Source: Paraphysomonas bandaiensis
Taxonomy: Eukaryota; Chrysophyceae
Assembly (NCBI GenBank): GCA_965644295.1
Contig: CBFFRP010000181.1
Coordinates: 62,001-126,000 of the forward strand
Reading direction: 5' to 3'
DNA length: 64,000 nucleotides
Part shown: piece after piece, positions 23,639-37,100 of the stretch
How the letters are laid out: each line of letters opens with the position of its first letter
How positions within the stretch are numbered: position 1 is the stretch's first letter
The notes under the pieces: generated by a model
What the model was told of the DNA's origin: nothing
Seen by the model: the letters and a program-made list of their open reading frames with translations, nothing else
Databases searched by the model: none
Translations under genes and position numbers: made by a program

Positions 23639-25252
23639 TCAGTTAGAAAACCCTGCAAAAGTTTCTTCGATATCTTGTGTTGTTCTTGGAATGGAGCAAC
23701 TGAGGCAGTCAGCAGTGCCATCACTTCCGATCGCAACCACATCCTCTATCCTCACTCCACCAAAACCGCTGTACGAATATATTAGCTCACAGTTATACCA
23801 GTAAGCGTCGGGGCCATTACAAGCCTCATCCATAAGTTCATCAATGAAATATACCCCCGGTTCCACAGTCATCACATATCCTGGTTCCAAAATAGAGCTG
23901 CAGGAAGAATAGGTGGCACCCATGTCGTGCACGTTCAAACCTACACCATGACCAAGTGAATGAGGGAGGAAAGTACTCCAGACCCTCGGAATATTCTGGG
24001 AAGAATCTCCAAACACAAGTTGCTCAACTGTCGCTTGGTTCTGATACACGAATCCGGCGTCCAATAAAGCCTGCGTCAGTGCCCAGTATGCTCCTGGAGC
24101 ATCGGAAGTTCCGTAACAAACATCGATATTCCAATCCGCACCTGCTTTCATTGCCGCAATGCCGGCGTCAGCTGATGCCAAAACAATGTCATAGACGACC
24201 TTCTGAGCAGAACTGAATACTCCTGAAACGGGATACGTGCGAGTAATATCACTACAATACCCCTGGTCCTCAGGACTCGCGTCAAGAAGGATGAGTTCAC
24301 CGGGTGCCGCATTCGCAGTCGCTTTGTAGTAGTGTAGCACTGCGCCGTTCTTACCAGCCGCAACTATAGGAATGTAGGCCTGAAATCTCATTCCACACGA
24401 TTGGCTAGCTTCCACAAAACTTGCCTCTAAAGTCAATTCGGATATAGTGTTGTCCTCCGCGGTCGCCATCCATGCGGTAAGATGTGATACTGCAGCGACA
24501 TGACTAGCATGTCGAAGCAACTCAACCTCCACATCATCTTTCACACAGCGCGCTGCATCTATGCCCTGCCCCACTGCCGCCGTGTTGATATTCAATGGGA
24601 CACCACCCACCAATGATTCCAGTTTGCTCTCGTCGTCGGTATACACTGTAGGTGTTGCTGAAGAGGACACCAAGTAGGCGTCCAAGAGAGATGGTAACTC
24701 ATCTACATAGGCTGCATAATCAACAGCAAATCCTTCTGCCAACTCCTCCATTGGAGGGAGAAACCCGTTGAATATATCTTGACTACGAGTTTGGCGTTCA
24801 ACCAAGGCAGTAGTGTTTAGAGCATTGTTATCACCCACAGTAATCATCAAGACACAGTTGTACATGTCCAAATTCGCCATATACCAAATAGAAGAAATTT
24901 GACGAAACAATATTTCAGTGTCACTTCCTTCTCGAAATTCAAGTTCGCCTCCAAAGAGAACTAACACGTCACCCGGTTTAGCTCCAATAGCAGTAACAGC
25001 CTTAACTCTATGAGCACTGTACATACCCTCTACACTGTCATCATTCGGTCGTGTATCTGGACACTGTGATATTTCTTTACTTGTAGGTATAAATGGTGTG
25101 ATAGATGACAGATTGAGTGATTGAGATTTAGTGTGTATGTGTGTCTGTATGTGTTTGTCTGTGTTTATATCTAATATTTCAGGAGGGGTCCATATAACAC
25201 TCCCAGTTGATAATCCACATATTAGGAGGGCACTGATAGATAGGAAAATCAT
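23639..25252 (-). CDS. secreted M24-family peptidase (prolidase/aminopeptidase P-like)
   Basis: A single-exon 537-residue protein. It starts with a hydrophobic signal peptide (MIFLSISALLICGLSTGSV), so it is secreted or enters the endomembrane system. The C-terminal pita-bread domain carries the dinuclear metal ligands in order: LLDASPEDQGYCSDITRTYP (two Asp), HSLGHGVGLNVHD (His), TVEPGVYF (Glu) and GGVRIEDVV (Glu). The N-terminal half matches the creatinase/prolidase N-domain style (KPGDVLVLFGGE). This family cleaves Xaa-Pro bonds using Mn2+ or similar metals. The complete active site argues for an active enzyme. Several extra Cys residues suit an extracellular protein. It lies head-to-head with a second secreted or membrane protein gene. 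Confidence 0.9.
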   Translation of the reverse strand: MIFLSISALLICGLSTGSVIWTPPEILDINTDKHIQTHIHTKSQSLNLSSITPFIPTSKEISQCPDTRPNDDSVEGMYSAHRVKAVTAIGAKPGDVLVLFGGELEFREGSDTEILFRQISSIWYMANLDMYNCVLMITVGDNNALNTTALVERQTRSQDIFNGFLPPMEELAEGFAVDYAAYVDELPSLLDAYLVSSSATPTVYTDDESKLESLVGGVPLNINTAAVGQGIDAARCVKDDVEVELLRHASHVAAVSHLTAWMATAEDNTISELTLEASFVEASQSCGMRFQAYIPIVAAGKNGAVLHYYKATANAAPGELILLDASPEDQGYCSDITRTYPVSGVFSSAQKVVYDIVLASADAGIAAMKAGADWNIDVCYGTSDAPGAYWALTQALLDAGFVYQNQATVEQLVFGDSSQNIPRVWSTFLPHSLGHGVGLNVHDMGATYSSCSSILEPGYVMTVEPGVYFIDELMDEACNGPDAYWYNCELIYSYSGFGGVRIEDVVAIGSDGTADCLSCSIPRTTQDIEETFAGFSN

Positions 25253-25764
25253 TGTTTATGAGGGGGATAAAGGCGGGGGGGGTACGTGAAGGTCGATAAT
25301 ACCACTTAGAGGGTATGAGATTATGATTATATACATATATGATAATGTATGAAAAAACCTACTGGAAGATCCATACAATACATGCATGCAGCAGTACATA
25401 CTGCTGTATAGTACGATCGTAGGACGTGTGATATCACACCATACGTATAGTTGTAGGGCACACACTCACTGCCGCATCTGTATATCTGTGTCCTAGCGTG
25501 TAGCCGGGGAAAGCGGATCAATATCCGTGTTCAGATTACGACTACATCATTCAACTAGAAAAAAATAACGACCTCACAACGTAATATATAGAGAGACATA
25601 GCTGTTTATCTTAAGCATTTACAGGCACGCTTTTGCTCTAGATATTCGGCAGCTTAAAGTGAGTCTTTAACTATCACTTTTCTTGTCTATCAAGGAATTG
25701 TGTATCCCCGAAGCCTGCTTGATTGTGCTGATTAGGTTGTCGATTTGCTATAGACTACCGACAC
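25253..25764. promoter_or_regulatory. shared divergent spacer between M24 peptidase and Fz-like genes
   Basis: 512 bp between outward-facing starts. It includes the inverted repeat CAGCAGTA-CA-TACTGCTG at 25389-25406, an 8-bp-armed palindrome, about 140 bp from the peptidase start. Promoter role inferred. Confidence 0.45.
25389..25406. promoter_or_regulatory. CAGCAGTA-CA-TACTGCTG palindrome
   Basis: Perfect 8-bp inverted arms with a 2-bp centre in the M24/Fz-like shared spacer. It is the clearest member of the palindrome family in this window. Confidence 0.45.
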
Positions 25765-26598
25765 ATGCATTGTAGATTTGCCGTGATACTTATTATCCCA
25801 TCCCTGGTATCAACTTGTAACATTTGGGGAACTGATTCCGGTGAATGCAGTGAGTTACCACTGGATAAAATATGGCGACTATCGAATATGCCTTTTTGTG
25901 GATCAGTAGTGTTATATCCAACATGTCTCCCCAAGTTCCAGGTACGCCTCAATGCCGTGTATTTAATCTTTTAATTTCTTTTTTCGAAGACTTTGCCACC
26001 GTCGCGTGAGTATCCATTTGGGCGCTGGTTTAATCATACAGTGTTAACAAAAGACAAGTGGGTAGAGTATGAAGCCAAGGAGCATGTCAAGTACCGCATG
26101 CGCCTTGAGCGGAATAATTCTTTGCGTGAACGTGGTGTGAACGAGCATGGCGATCCTGTTGTTATTCGCCGCCGATTCTGGCATCATGAAGATTGCCGCA
26201 ATGCATATAAGAATTATTTTTGTTGGATCAACTTCCCACGGTGTGATATGAATAGAGATGAGAGTATGGCTACATGCCGCAGTGCATGTGAGAATTATTT
26301 CATTTCTTGTGGATTAGACAGGGATATTTGGAGGTGTGGGCCATCAATGTACTTTAACGGTTATGAACCAGAAGAGGGCAAAGTGAATGGATTTGGTGAG
26401 GTAAACTACATGCGTGACTACTTTCCGGGCCAACCATTCAGGGAGAATAAATTTAACCGCCAAGGTCTACATAGGAAAATATGTACACCAGCAATTGACG
26501 GATCCGCATTTGGAGTAGACAGTAAAATGCAGTTTGCTATGGCATTTGGAGTATCCCTTCTCAGCGCCGTGATAGTCATGGCGTTTGCTGGGCTGTAG
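25765..26598 (+). CDS. Frizzled-like Cys-rich membrane/GPI protein
   Basis: Two exons, 25765..25941 and 25990..26598, joined over a 48-nt intron, give 261 residues. A signal peptide (MHCRFAVILIIPSLVSTC) is followed by a Cys-rich domain: CSELPLDKIW...FCGSVVLYPTCLP, then CRNAYKNYFCWINFPRCD, CRSACENYFISCG and WRCG. The spacing resembles Fz-type Cys-rich domains found in protists as well as animals. A C-terminal hydrophobic stretch (FGVSLLSAVIVMAFAGL) with no cytosolic tail suggests a GPI-anchored or tail-anchored surface protein. The ligand is unknown. A Wnt-type pathway should not be inferred from the fold alone. Confidence 0.65.
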
Positions 26599-28141
26599 TA
26601 TTGTTGCAACATTTTATCTTTGTGAAGAATTTCGGGGGTATTAGACATTCCCATTGGTGTAATGTTAGTATAGTATGTGTAGGTTATCACCTTTAAGTAC
26701 CACTGTTGCGTATTATAATTAGAATTAGTTTGCGCTTCCATTCACATTTATTGCTTTCCGAATACTGTGGCGCTAGCAGAATTGCAATATGTAGATATCG
26801 GAAAAGTAATGTGCCCTCTAAGGGTAATAGCAACACAACCACACTCGTACTATGATGGTGGCTATATTCAAAAAAGTAGAAGGGTTACGAAAACTCACAA
26901 ACCTGTGCAGAATTTGTTGATTGTTATTCGAAAGCAACATGATTCCAGCTAGTTGTAGTATTCAGCTAAATGCTTGACGCCAATATAATACGTAAATCAG
27001 AACAATAATAAGTTGTGTCTATATTCAGAATAGTTATTATCTCAAATATGTAACTCTGTAACACTATCACCATCAAATTTTATGCCAAATGAATCGACCC
27101 TCCCTATACTTGCACTCTTCTATGCCATATCTTGTAAACTTTATATGGAACATTATCCTATCAACTTACATTATCGCTGTGGCTTGAAAAGATATCCATC
27201 AATCGGGTATTCAAATGAAGTTGCTCGGAGTACTCATCTTTCTGCATCAATCGACTTTACACACTTTACAACTGGGAATTCCATGGATTAGTGGAAAGCA
27301 AATTGAAACTTCAGGTGTTGGGATATCCATTACAGCGCAGTCCTCAAGAGCGCGGTTACACTATCAGTACGTGAAATATTTCTTCATGGGCAAGGTTCTT
27401 CAAAGATATTCTTGTATAAGACCTCGACTGAAACATCCTTATAGGTTCACTAAGAAGTTCGGCGATGTTAATCGTTATGTCCCAAAAACAGCCAACATCG
27501 CACAGCATTAAGGAAGGAGACCTCGGACCTGAAAACCAGGATATTCAATGAAATGCCCAACTTTGCACTGTACTTCATTATAAAATACAGGCAGTATCCT
27601 GTTTTTTGCAGTTGATGCCACCAAAAAATGTGTTCTGCTACACATGTGGCATGCCATGGTACAGCAGTATATACTCCTGCTGTATGATCTTCTCATATGA
27701 TTGATATGATATACTATTTCTATAAGTAGAGTATCTATATCTATATATATAGTCTGTATAGTCTGTATGTACCATTAACACATGTTCTACCATACGATGA
27801 ATATGTGTCCTTGAGTCCTATCTTCCCCTTTCTGTTTTTCTTTATTAGTTTGATTATATTATATGTATTGTGTGTTACGTGATCTGCTTACTGTGTGTAT
27901 AGCAGTCATATCACTCCATCAAACAGGTAAATATATATATAACCCGCTATACGATATGTATTCAATCTACATTCATATTACTGATGATATACACTCACAA
28001 TATATGCACTGAAGTTCCTCTGTGTGTACACTGCTTACTGTTTTGTCTGACTGTCAAACTCTATTGCTTTATAATCATGTCAACAATGAACGGAACTATT
28101 CATATTTATTTAGTGAAAGCTTATAAATTTCATTTTATTTT
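26599..28141. other. 1.5-kb spacer upstream of the giant gene
   Basis: No gene supported. It contains the inverted repeat TACAGCAG ... CTGCTGTA (27660-27684), about 460 bp before the giant gene's start. Otherwise AT-rich. Confidence 0.45.
27660..27684. promoter_or_regulatory. TACAGCAG/CTGCTGTA inverted repeat
   Basis: Perfect 8-bp arms separated by 9 bp. The arms match the palindrome family seen at 5709, 5810, 25389 and 53084. Function inferred from recurrence upstream of genes. Confidence 0.4.
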
Positions 28142-31100
28142 ATGACTCAATGTTTGCGTGTATTGCTTCTTGCTGATTGCGTGTATTCTGTGACAGAATC
28201 TATACTGTGGACAGAAGTCACCTCTAGTGCAACTTGGAGTGGCCGTTACTCCTTCGTCAGTCTTGTGACCAATGATACTGTATGGATACTTGGAGGTTTA
28301 AAGGACAGTTATAGTAGCTTGAATGATGTGTGGTACACAGTAGACGGTGTGACGTGGACTGAGGTGACATCGGTAGCTTCCTGGAGTGCTCGATACGCAC
28401 ACAGTGGAGTAGTATTTGACAGTAAACTATGGGTTATTGGTGGTCGTGATGTTACATCTAGATCATATACATCCGACGTGTGGTATTCTGAAGATGGTGC
28501 TACATGGAACAGTGCAACGCTATCTGCGCCCTGGAGTGCACGGGCGTATCACACAAGTGTTGTATATAACGGCAAGATGTGGATTATGGGTGGATATAAT
28601 GGTGCTTCGAAGTTTAGTGATGTGTGGTACTCTCTGGATGGAGTTGCATGGACGGATATATCTCCAGTGGACGCATGGCAAAAGCGGCACGCATACTCCA
28701 GCGTAGTATTTGATAACAAGATGTGGATTATCGGAGGCAAAGACTTGACAAGCTTTAATGATGTGTGGTACACCGCTGATGAGATCAACTGGATTGAAGT
28801 GACTTCATCGTCGTCCTGGATACCGCGACACACACACAGTAGTGTAGTTTACAATAATCAAATTTGGGTATTAGGTGGATTTCACAGTGATTCAGGTTTA
28901 GGTGATGTCTGGTATTCTTCGAACGGCTTGTCATGGTTTGAAGATGTGTCCAGAAGTAGTTGGAGCGATCGCTACTACCTGTCAAGTTTTACTTTTCAAA
29001 ACAAGCTTTGGGTGGCGGGAGGTATAGGTTCGACGCCATATAACGATGTGTGGTGTGCTATGGTTGAAGCTGTGCCCACAGGTGAGTTTTACGAGCAGAA
29101 CGTGTTCTATACGTCGTTTGTGGTGCATATACTTTGCCATGAATATGGAGACTGGCAATTTCGGATTACATTAAAATATTGAATGCAGATGTGCCCAGTG
29201 GGGAGCCAACTTCTGTTCCGAGTGAGTTACCCGTAGGTAAGAGACAATAGCTCTTCAACATTGCGTTGACTTCTAGCATAAGCTGGCACCGTGCTAACAA
29301 TTGCGAATGGAGCTGCTTTCACACAACCGTATAGCGTTTGTATACCTTTGAGTGGGTTGTATGCGTTGATAAGTGAGTATGAAGGGAATAAAATTCAATA
29401 CTTGGATACAGTTTCTGGAGAAGTAAGAACTCTTGCTGGATCGGGATCCCACACTACTTTTGATGGACTTGGGTCTCGTGCATCATTTAAAGGCCCGAAG
29501 GGTGTGACTATATCTTCAGACGAAGATTTTGCTTTGATTGCAGAGCGTGATGGTCATAGTATTCGCAAAGTTATATTATCTACAAGTGAAGTGTCTACGC
29601 TTGCAGGAACAGGTGTATCTGGCAACGACGACGGTACAGGAACGCTTGCTAAGTTCAACGCTCCATGTTCGGTAAGCATGTCGTCTGATGACTCTTATGC
29701 TCTCGTTGCCGATATTGGTGGCCACAACATCAGACATATTGATATGTTATCTTATGCTGTGACCACACTTGTCGGTACCGCGTCACCTGGGTCTGTTGAC
29801 TCCATTGGAACAACAGGAAGTTTTGATAATCCGTCATCGGTTAAAATATCCCCTGATGGGTCGTACGCTCTCGTTGTTGATCAAGGAAACGCTAAAATTA
29901 GAAAGGTAATACTGGAAACTCTTGTCGTGAGTACCCTGGCTGGTTCTGGTGCACAAGGAAGTGCTGATGGTACAGGATCGTTGGCGACTTTTGATTCTCC
30001 CGAGGACATTACTTTTTCTCCAAATGGTTTAAGTGCACTTGTGTCTGATAACGGCGGTGTGAAGATTCGTGTAATTGATCTTTATACTGCGACGGTGACT
30101 ACTCTTGCTGGTTCGGGTGCTGCAGAAAGTTTGGATGGAGTTGGTATATCAGCTAGTTTTCATAGCCCTCGTGGCATTGCAACCCATCCGTATATAGAGT
30201 ACGCTTTTGTAATGGAAGAAGTCACAGGCGAGATTCGCAAAGTGTTTTATTCATTTTTCACAGGTATGGTTGCATATTTGATATCTCTTTTAATCTGGCT
30301 TTAGCGATTCCCTCCTCTCATCCTTCTTTTCTTCCTTCTGAGTTTGTGGATTTGACTGTGCGAGGTAAAGCCGATATTTATTCTCTTAAATCTAATTTCC
30401 GGAATAGGATGGCAAGTGGCTACACCTGATGCCGCTTGGTCGGCTCGTTACAGACATACCACTACTATATATAGTGGGAAAGTATGGGTCATGGGTGGTA
30501 TCGGAGGGGAGAACTCGGTGTGGTGGTCGGACACAGGAATAAATTGGACTATGGCTGTTAACGCCGAATGGAGTTCGCGTTATGGACACTCAAGTGTGAT
30601 GTATGATGACAAGATGTGGGTAATCGGTGGAGAACATGAGGGACTGTATTTGAATGATGTGTGGTATACTGAGGATGGAGCTAATTGGATCGAAGTTATT
30701 TCTAATGCGGAATGGGATTCGAGATCTCACCATACCAGTGTAGTTTTCAACGACAAGATGTGGCTACTGGGTGGAATCGGCTCATCAGTAATGAGTGACG
30801 TGTGGTATACTAGCAATGGAATACACTGGACAGTTGCCACAGAGGTAGCTGAATGGAGTGCTCGTTTTTTGCACAGCAGTGTTGTGTATGATAACAAAAT
30901 GTGGGTTATTGGTGGGCAGGATGTAGACTACATGCAAGATGTGTGGTGGTCTACCGATGGTTCGTTTTGGACACAGGCATCCTCAAATGCTGACTGGAGT
31001 GCGCGGTCCGCTCACAGCAGTGTTACTTTTAATGATAATATGTGGGTTATTTGTGGTCGATTTGAGAGTGAAACATTTAGCGACGTCTGGTATTCTGCAG

Positions 31101-34100
31101 ATGGGGTCACGTGGACTTTGAGCAGTGGTAGCGGACTGACTGCGCGGTCCTCTCACACTAGTATTGTATACAATCAAAAAATATGGACTTTAGGTGGGTA
31201 TGGTGTTAACAGTTTAAGAGATGTACGGTACACTGTATCTATGGTGCCCCCTTCGTTTACTCCAACAGAAGTTCCAAGTAATTTGCCTAGTATGAGTCCC
31301 ACGTGTGTTCCAACGACATATCCTTCAGAAGATCCCTCTGGACAGCCATCAGAAGAACCCTCTGGACACCCTTCTGGGGGGCCTTCCACGCTGCCTTCTG
31401 GAGTCCCTTCTTGTCAGCCTTTGGGAGAGCCATCTAGACAGCCATCAGGAAAACCCTCTGGAGTCCCTTCTAGTCATCCTTCGGGGGGGCCTTCCATGTT
31501 GCCTTCTGGGGCTCCTTCTAGTCAGCCTTTCGGAGAGCCATCTAGACAGCCATCAGGAAAACCCTCTGGACACCCTTCGGGGGGGCCTTCCACGCTGCCT
31601 TCTGGAGTCCCTTCGTGTCAGCCTTTCGGAGAGCCATCTAGACAACCATCAGGAGAACCCTCTGGACACCCTTCTGGGGGGTCTTCCACGCTGCCTTCTG
31701 GGGCTCCTTCTTGTCAGCCTTCCGGAGAGCCGTCTAGACAGCCATCAGAACCCTCTGGACACCCTTCGGGGGGGCCTTCCACGCTGCCTTCTGGAGTCCC
31801 TTCTAGACAGCCCACTGACTCACTAACCTCTGAGCCGAGTATCCGGCCCACTGGATGTCCTAATGGACAGCCTTCTCTTAACCCAACAACCCCACATCAG
31901 TTGCCGCCTTCTCGACCAAGTCTTCTGCCCACAGACCATCAACCCATACCAACGTATCTTCCATCATGCAAGCCAACAGCCCGAAATTCTGATCATCCGA
32001 ATTCCACTGCGCCGTCAAAAGATCCTAATACACTTCCATCATATTCACCTAGTAGAGCTTCTTCAATACCAAGTGGTGTTCCGTTATCATTACCTAGTCC
32101 GCATTCACTGACTCTGAATCCAACAGTTGGAGGGGAGACTCCCTCTCCTTCTTTTCTACCATCGTTGAACCCAATAAACATCCCTCCCAATATTATGTCT
32201 TGTCAACTATCTTCAGGAGGCAGATATGCCGTTATAACGTTCGACAGGCAGTCGAGTATGGGAGATACAGCAAGTGTTTTTCAATGTTCAAAGATTCTGA
32301 TGTTCAATGGTGCTGAGAAAGCATCCTGTCGGTGGAAATATGGTTCATCGTCTTTATGGGCCTATCCATCCGCGCACTACTACTTCAATGTAAGTGATGA
32401 ATTGATTTTAGTACCTCATGTTCTTCGGGCGGCTTGCCCAATTCAAGGTGGTCTGGAGTGCGACGAATGGCCCACGGCAGCAATTCAATCGTGCAAAATT
32501 ACTTCCCCAGATGATCCTATTGTGCCCATAGTATCTTTGTCTGCACCATCGACTATTGGTCGATGCGTGGACTTTGAGCTAGATGTCACGGGCTCAGTCG
32601 GATCTGGTGGACGCAAATGGGAAAAAATAACTGTGAATGTGACAGTCAGTTCTACTTCTTTATACACCATAAAAAATTTATCCGATATTAACTACTTCTA
32701 TTCCTATATGTACCAGATCAGTCCTCCAACACGTCTTCCTGGGGCTTATCTTCACACTGACGTAGACTACTTATTTACTGTCACGCTATGCAATTTTCTT
32801 AGACAGTGCGGTGTGAATAGGCATATGTTGACAGTGGTGAATTATTTTTTGCCTGTGGTGTCGATTGTTGGGTTGCCGAATCGGATGACTTACTCGAGGC
32901 ATGCACTGAGACTTACGTCGAAAGCGTATGTACCAGCTTGTGCAGCAGAGTGGTCTCAACGTGATCTATCTTATAATTGGTCAGTGGAACTGAATGACAA
33001 AGTGCAGCATGGTTTGGTCAACACTCTGGAAGATGAAACGAAATTTAAGTTGCCGGGATATGCTTTACGTGTTTGGTTGGAGTATAAGGTCACAGTAATA
33101 GCTTCGCTTGACCTGCTGAACGTAAAGTCAATGGCATCTGTGCTGGTAAATGTCATTCCTTCTTCAGTGGTTGCTGTGTTGAGTGGAGGATCTGCCCAAA
33201 CTGTAAGATTGGGAGAGGTAATTGTAGTGAGTGGGTCTGACAGCTACGATGAAGATGTATTTGGTACAACAGGAATTTCTGCTGGATTGAATTTTAGTTG
33301 GACATGTTTTGAAGTTACGACTGGTGGAAGTTGTGTACTTGCTGTCACGTCTACTGTCAATGCCGATGCATTTGTTGGCATGGCTGATATTCAGTCCAGT
33401 GTAGGTAAAACAGTAGCCGTAAAGTTGACTGTGTTCGGCAGTTACAACCGCACCGATACTGCTGTAACTTATGTCTCGGTGCTGCCTTCCGTATCTCCTA
33501 AGGTAGCGTTGTCAGTGAGTACTTTTAGAATCAGGCATGCAGACAAAGCGAAGATATTTGCAAATGTTGAAATTCCTGTTGCTTCCCAGGCTCTGTGGTC
33601 TATAAATGACACCACAGTTGATTTGAGATCTATAGCTCTCACCCCAGTTGGTTCCCGCTTCGGCAATGGATCAGTGGGGACGTTTAACTTAGTAATAGGA
33701 GGAGGAAACCTTCATCTTGGATCAGCCTATGCATTTTGCCTTACAGTGGGCCAGAGTGCTGCCATAATCACAATTGAAGTGATGGATTCACCTATACCTG
33801 GAGCGTTTGATGTGTTCCCGTCCTTAGGGTATGAGTTCCGTGACATATTTGTGATGTCAGTATCACAGTGGGTCGACTCTGAGCTCCCACTGACGTATTC
33901 TTATGGATTTTTAGCATCTGATGATTCATTATTAATTGTGCAACCTAGATCTGAGCTTTCTCATATCTCAGCTAGACTTCCTGGAGGATTCAGTACTATC
34001 CAGTATTCACTGACTTGTGTTGTGACTGCATATAATATTTATGATGCAAAAGCAAGTTTATCTCATATAGTTACTGTTTTGCCACTCTTCACAGATGTGA

Positions 34101-37100
34101 TCAATTTGAATATTACAATTGAGGAATTACTCGAAGCCAGTGCTAGTGATGTAGACTTCACGTGGCAAACGATATCTGTTGGTTTAGCGATGCTAAATAA
34201 TAATCACAACTGCTCAATGGCTCCTAACTGTACGATGCTACATCGCGATGCGTGTACAACAACTGATCATGTGTGTGGTGCGTGTTCGGAGGGATATTAC
34301 GGAGAACATACTGGGCATCATGCTAATACGGAGTGTTATCCTGTATCTTCGAAAGAAATGTCGATCGATGATAATGCGTGTGATGAAGACAACTCCTGTG
34401 GTATCTTTGGAAAATGTTTAGACGGTGTGTGTCTATATCCATCAAAGTCATGCCCGTTGGATTGCTTTGGTAAAGGCATGTGTTTAATGGTGCGACTGGC
34501 AACCGGAGAAATTGTTGACACCTGCTTGACAAATGATGTGACATGTCGTGCAGTATGTTCCTGTTACTCAGGTTATTCAGGAGTCTCATGTGGCACCAGC
34601 GTTGCAGTAATTCATGCAAAGCAGGACGTCAAACTAAAACTTGCACAGACTGCTGAAAAATTAATCGTAGAGTACAGTGACCAATCTGAAGAGTCCGTGG
34701 AGGCTGCAGTATCACTTGTCGCACAGCTTGGAGTGAATCTACATGAGTTGATTTCTGAATCATGCAGCATACTGGAGCGCATGATATCACATTTACTCAA
34801 TGATGCACAGGAGTTGGGTATGGCCTACGAGACGGTAAAGAAAGTGTTTGCCGTAGTTGATGCATGTGTGGAGATAGAATTTGTACATGGAAATGTCAAC
34901 ACTTTTGACCAGGTCTTGAATCAATACACACAGCTTGCAATTTCGAATATGGAATTAGGACAAGAGAATGTGGGTTTTATTGGGGATACTATACGGACAG
35001 TGCTTTCTTTACAACCGCAGGCTGAAAATAGTTTTGTCGTAGACATACCTCGTTCAGCAATTGAAATTTCTCAGGGTATCAATAAGTCTTCTGTTAGATT
35101 CCATGGGACCTATAGCTCACGCGTATCAGGATCAGTTACACTTGTTGAAGTTTCTCAGAAGATATATTCGAATTATTCTGCTTTACTTGCCAATCCTATT
35201 AAGATTGAAGTTGTGGTTTCTGACGCTGCTGTGGGGGAGAGGTTAGAATTCTCCGCAATGATGATAAATAATATAGCGATTGACTACAACAGCACCACTG
35301 GGAGAAGTTCTTCTATGCTGAATGACTCCTTTGTCAACGTATGTGCCACGGGTGAGCACAGTGTGTTCAATCACACATGTCCAATTTCTGGAATAGTAGT
35401 CACTCATAGATGCCTGGGGACAAGACAAACACTTGTATCGACATGCCCTCGAGTTCAGTTAGTTCCTGTATGCCGCGAAATCGTATCAGGTATATTGGAT
35501 GTTGACAGCATTGCCTGTAAAGTGCTATCATATGATAGCACGTACACACTTTGTTCTTGCACTATGGAAATAGCATCTATTAGACGGCTGTCAGATTCGT
35601 CAAACGAAGACGTAAAACGAAGTGGTGCTATGGAGTTGGTGGTAATGGCAACATACACATACACAGGGGCAGTGGAAACAATATATCAGGCGGATGATAT
35701 CACAATACGGAGCGTTGTGAATAGTGTCTTGGTTTTGTCATTTTTTGCCGGGTTGTGGTAATTCAACGACTATGTGCACTATATATAAGTCTCATTTTGA
35801 AACATAGGGGATGTGGTCTTCTATTGATTGCAGAACTGACCCGGTTATCAGCGATTAAGACTATGACACCTACCGGTGGAAGAAAGCGTAGTGAGAAGTC
35901 AGTTGTGGGTTCTCTTTTACATGACACATCACGGGACAAGAAAGATTACTTAATGATGTACATTAAGTATGCTATTCCAGGTAGATGGCCGGTGCTGTTT
36001 GAGTTGTTTTGTGATATTTGCACAGAAATATTTTTGACACCAGGGTACGACCTCAAGTCTATGGTCGTCGAAGCAATGCGTCATCATAAGATTTCCCTCA
36101 TTGTTTTCTCCTCTGGACGGGATGCTGAGGAGAAAAGACTGTTGATGGGATTATATTTGCTCTCTATTCAAACCATGTAAGAAACTACTCTCATGATCAT
36201 TGAAATAATTCTTTCTCAGGCTGATGTTCACATTGGCATTGTGCTATGATTTAGGTGAGATCTTTGACTTAGCTCTTGTATTTGCGTTATTGTGTTTATG
36301 TAGAAAACCCAGAAGACGATGGAACATGCAAGGGCTATACAACTCAAGCTACGTGCTTGGATGAAAGATCTATGTTTGATGCTAGTAAAACAATGTGCAA
36401 GTGGGTTCCTGGCGACTCCGGTGTATTCGTCTGCGAGTATAGAGATCCAGACTTCTCAGCAAGAGTGGGTGGACAATATTTTAAATACTGATATACTTAA
36501 CTTTTATGATTAGGTAATAATCATTGTCTCTATATTTGTATCTATTGTTACGGCACCCATGAATTTGATTGTGGTTTTCCTATTCGAAAGGTATAAATAG
36601 CTTATTTGAATTGCAGCTGATATTTCTGTTTCTTAGCATCTTATGCGCTCCCAGCGAAGACGATCATAAAGCGAAGTTGTCCTTTATGAGTAACTTGAGC
36701 AGGAAAATGTCACATACTGTTAGACGTGCTTCCAATGTCATCCACAAAATGTCTGCAGCGATGGAAATGCCTAATATGAGGGTTAAGAAGCAGTCAAGTA
36801 TCTTAAGTGGTTTGATTACTGATGTAACTCGAGATATTCCTGATACAGTTGCTAATGCTCATGCACTTGCGACTTCAGCAATGAAAAGTGTTGTCGATAG
36901 AACTAATGACGATGAAGAGAGAAATTTTTCACACGTTACGTACCCCGACGATGAGCAGTCACTTAATTCAATTCTACGGCAAAGAACTCTCTCCAGGTTG
37001 AGCTCCGTTGAAGAATCAGGGATCCTGCAGCAACTATCTATCGTTCTGGGAAACACCACAGGGTATGCGCTAGAAAGTGAATGCATTCAGGCAACGTATT

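Noticed and set aside
25265-25285. G-rich run upstream of the M24 gene as a special regulatory element
   Set aside because: A short homopolymer-type run without partner; nothing beyond composition supports it.
27082-27511. Two overlapping small plus-strand open frames as genes
   Set aside because: No family similarity, signal or splice partner; composition is like the surrounding spacer.
36607-36616. TTGCAG at 36611-36616 as the acceptor for exon 10 of the giant gene
   Set aside because: It creates an immediate stop after splicing; the acceptor TTAG at 36636 keeps phase.
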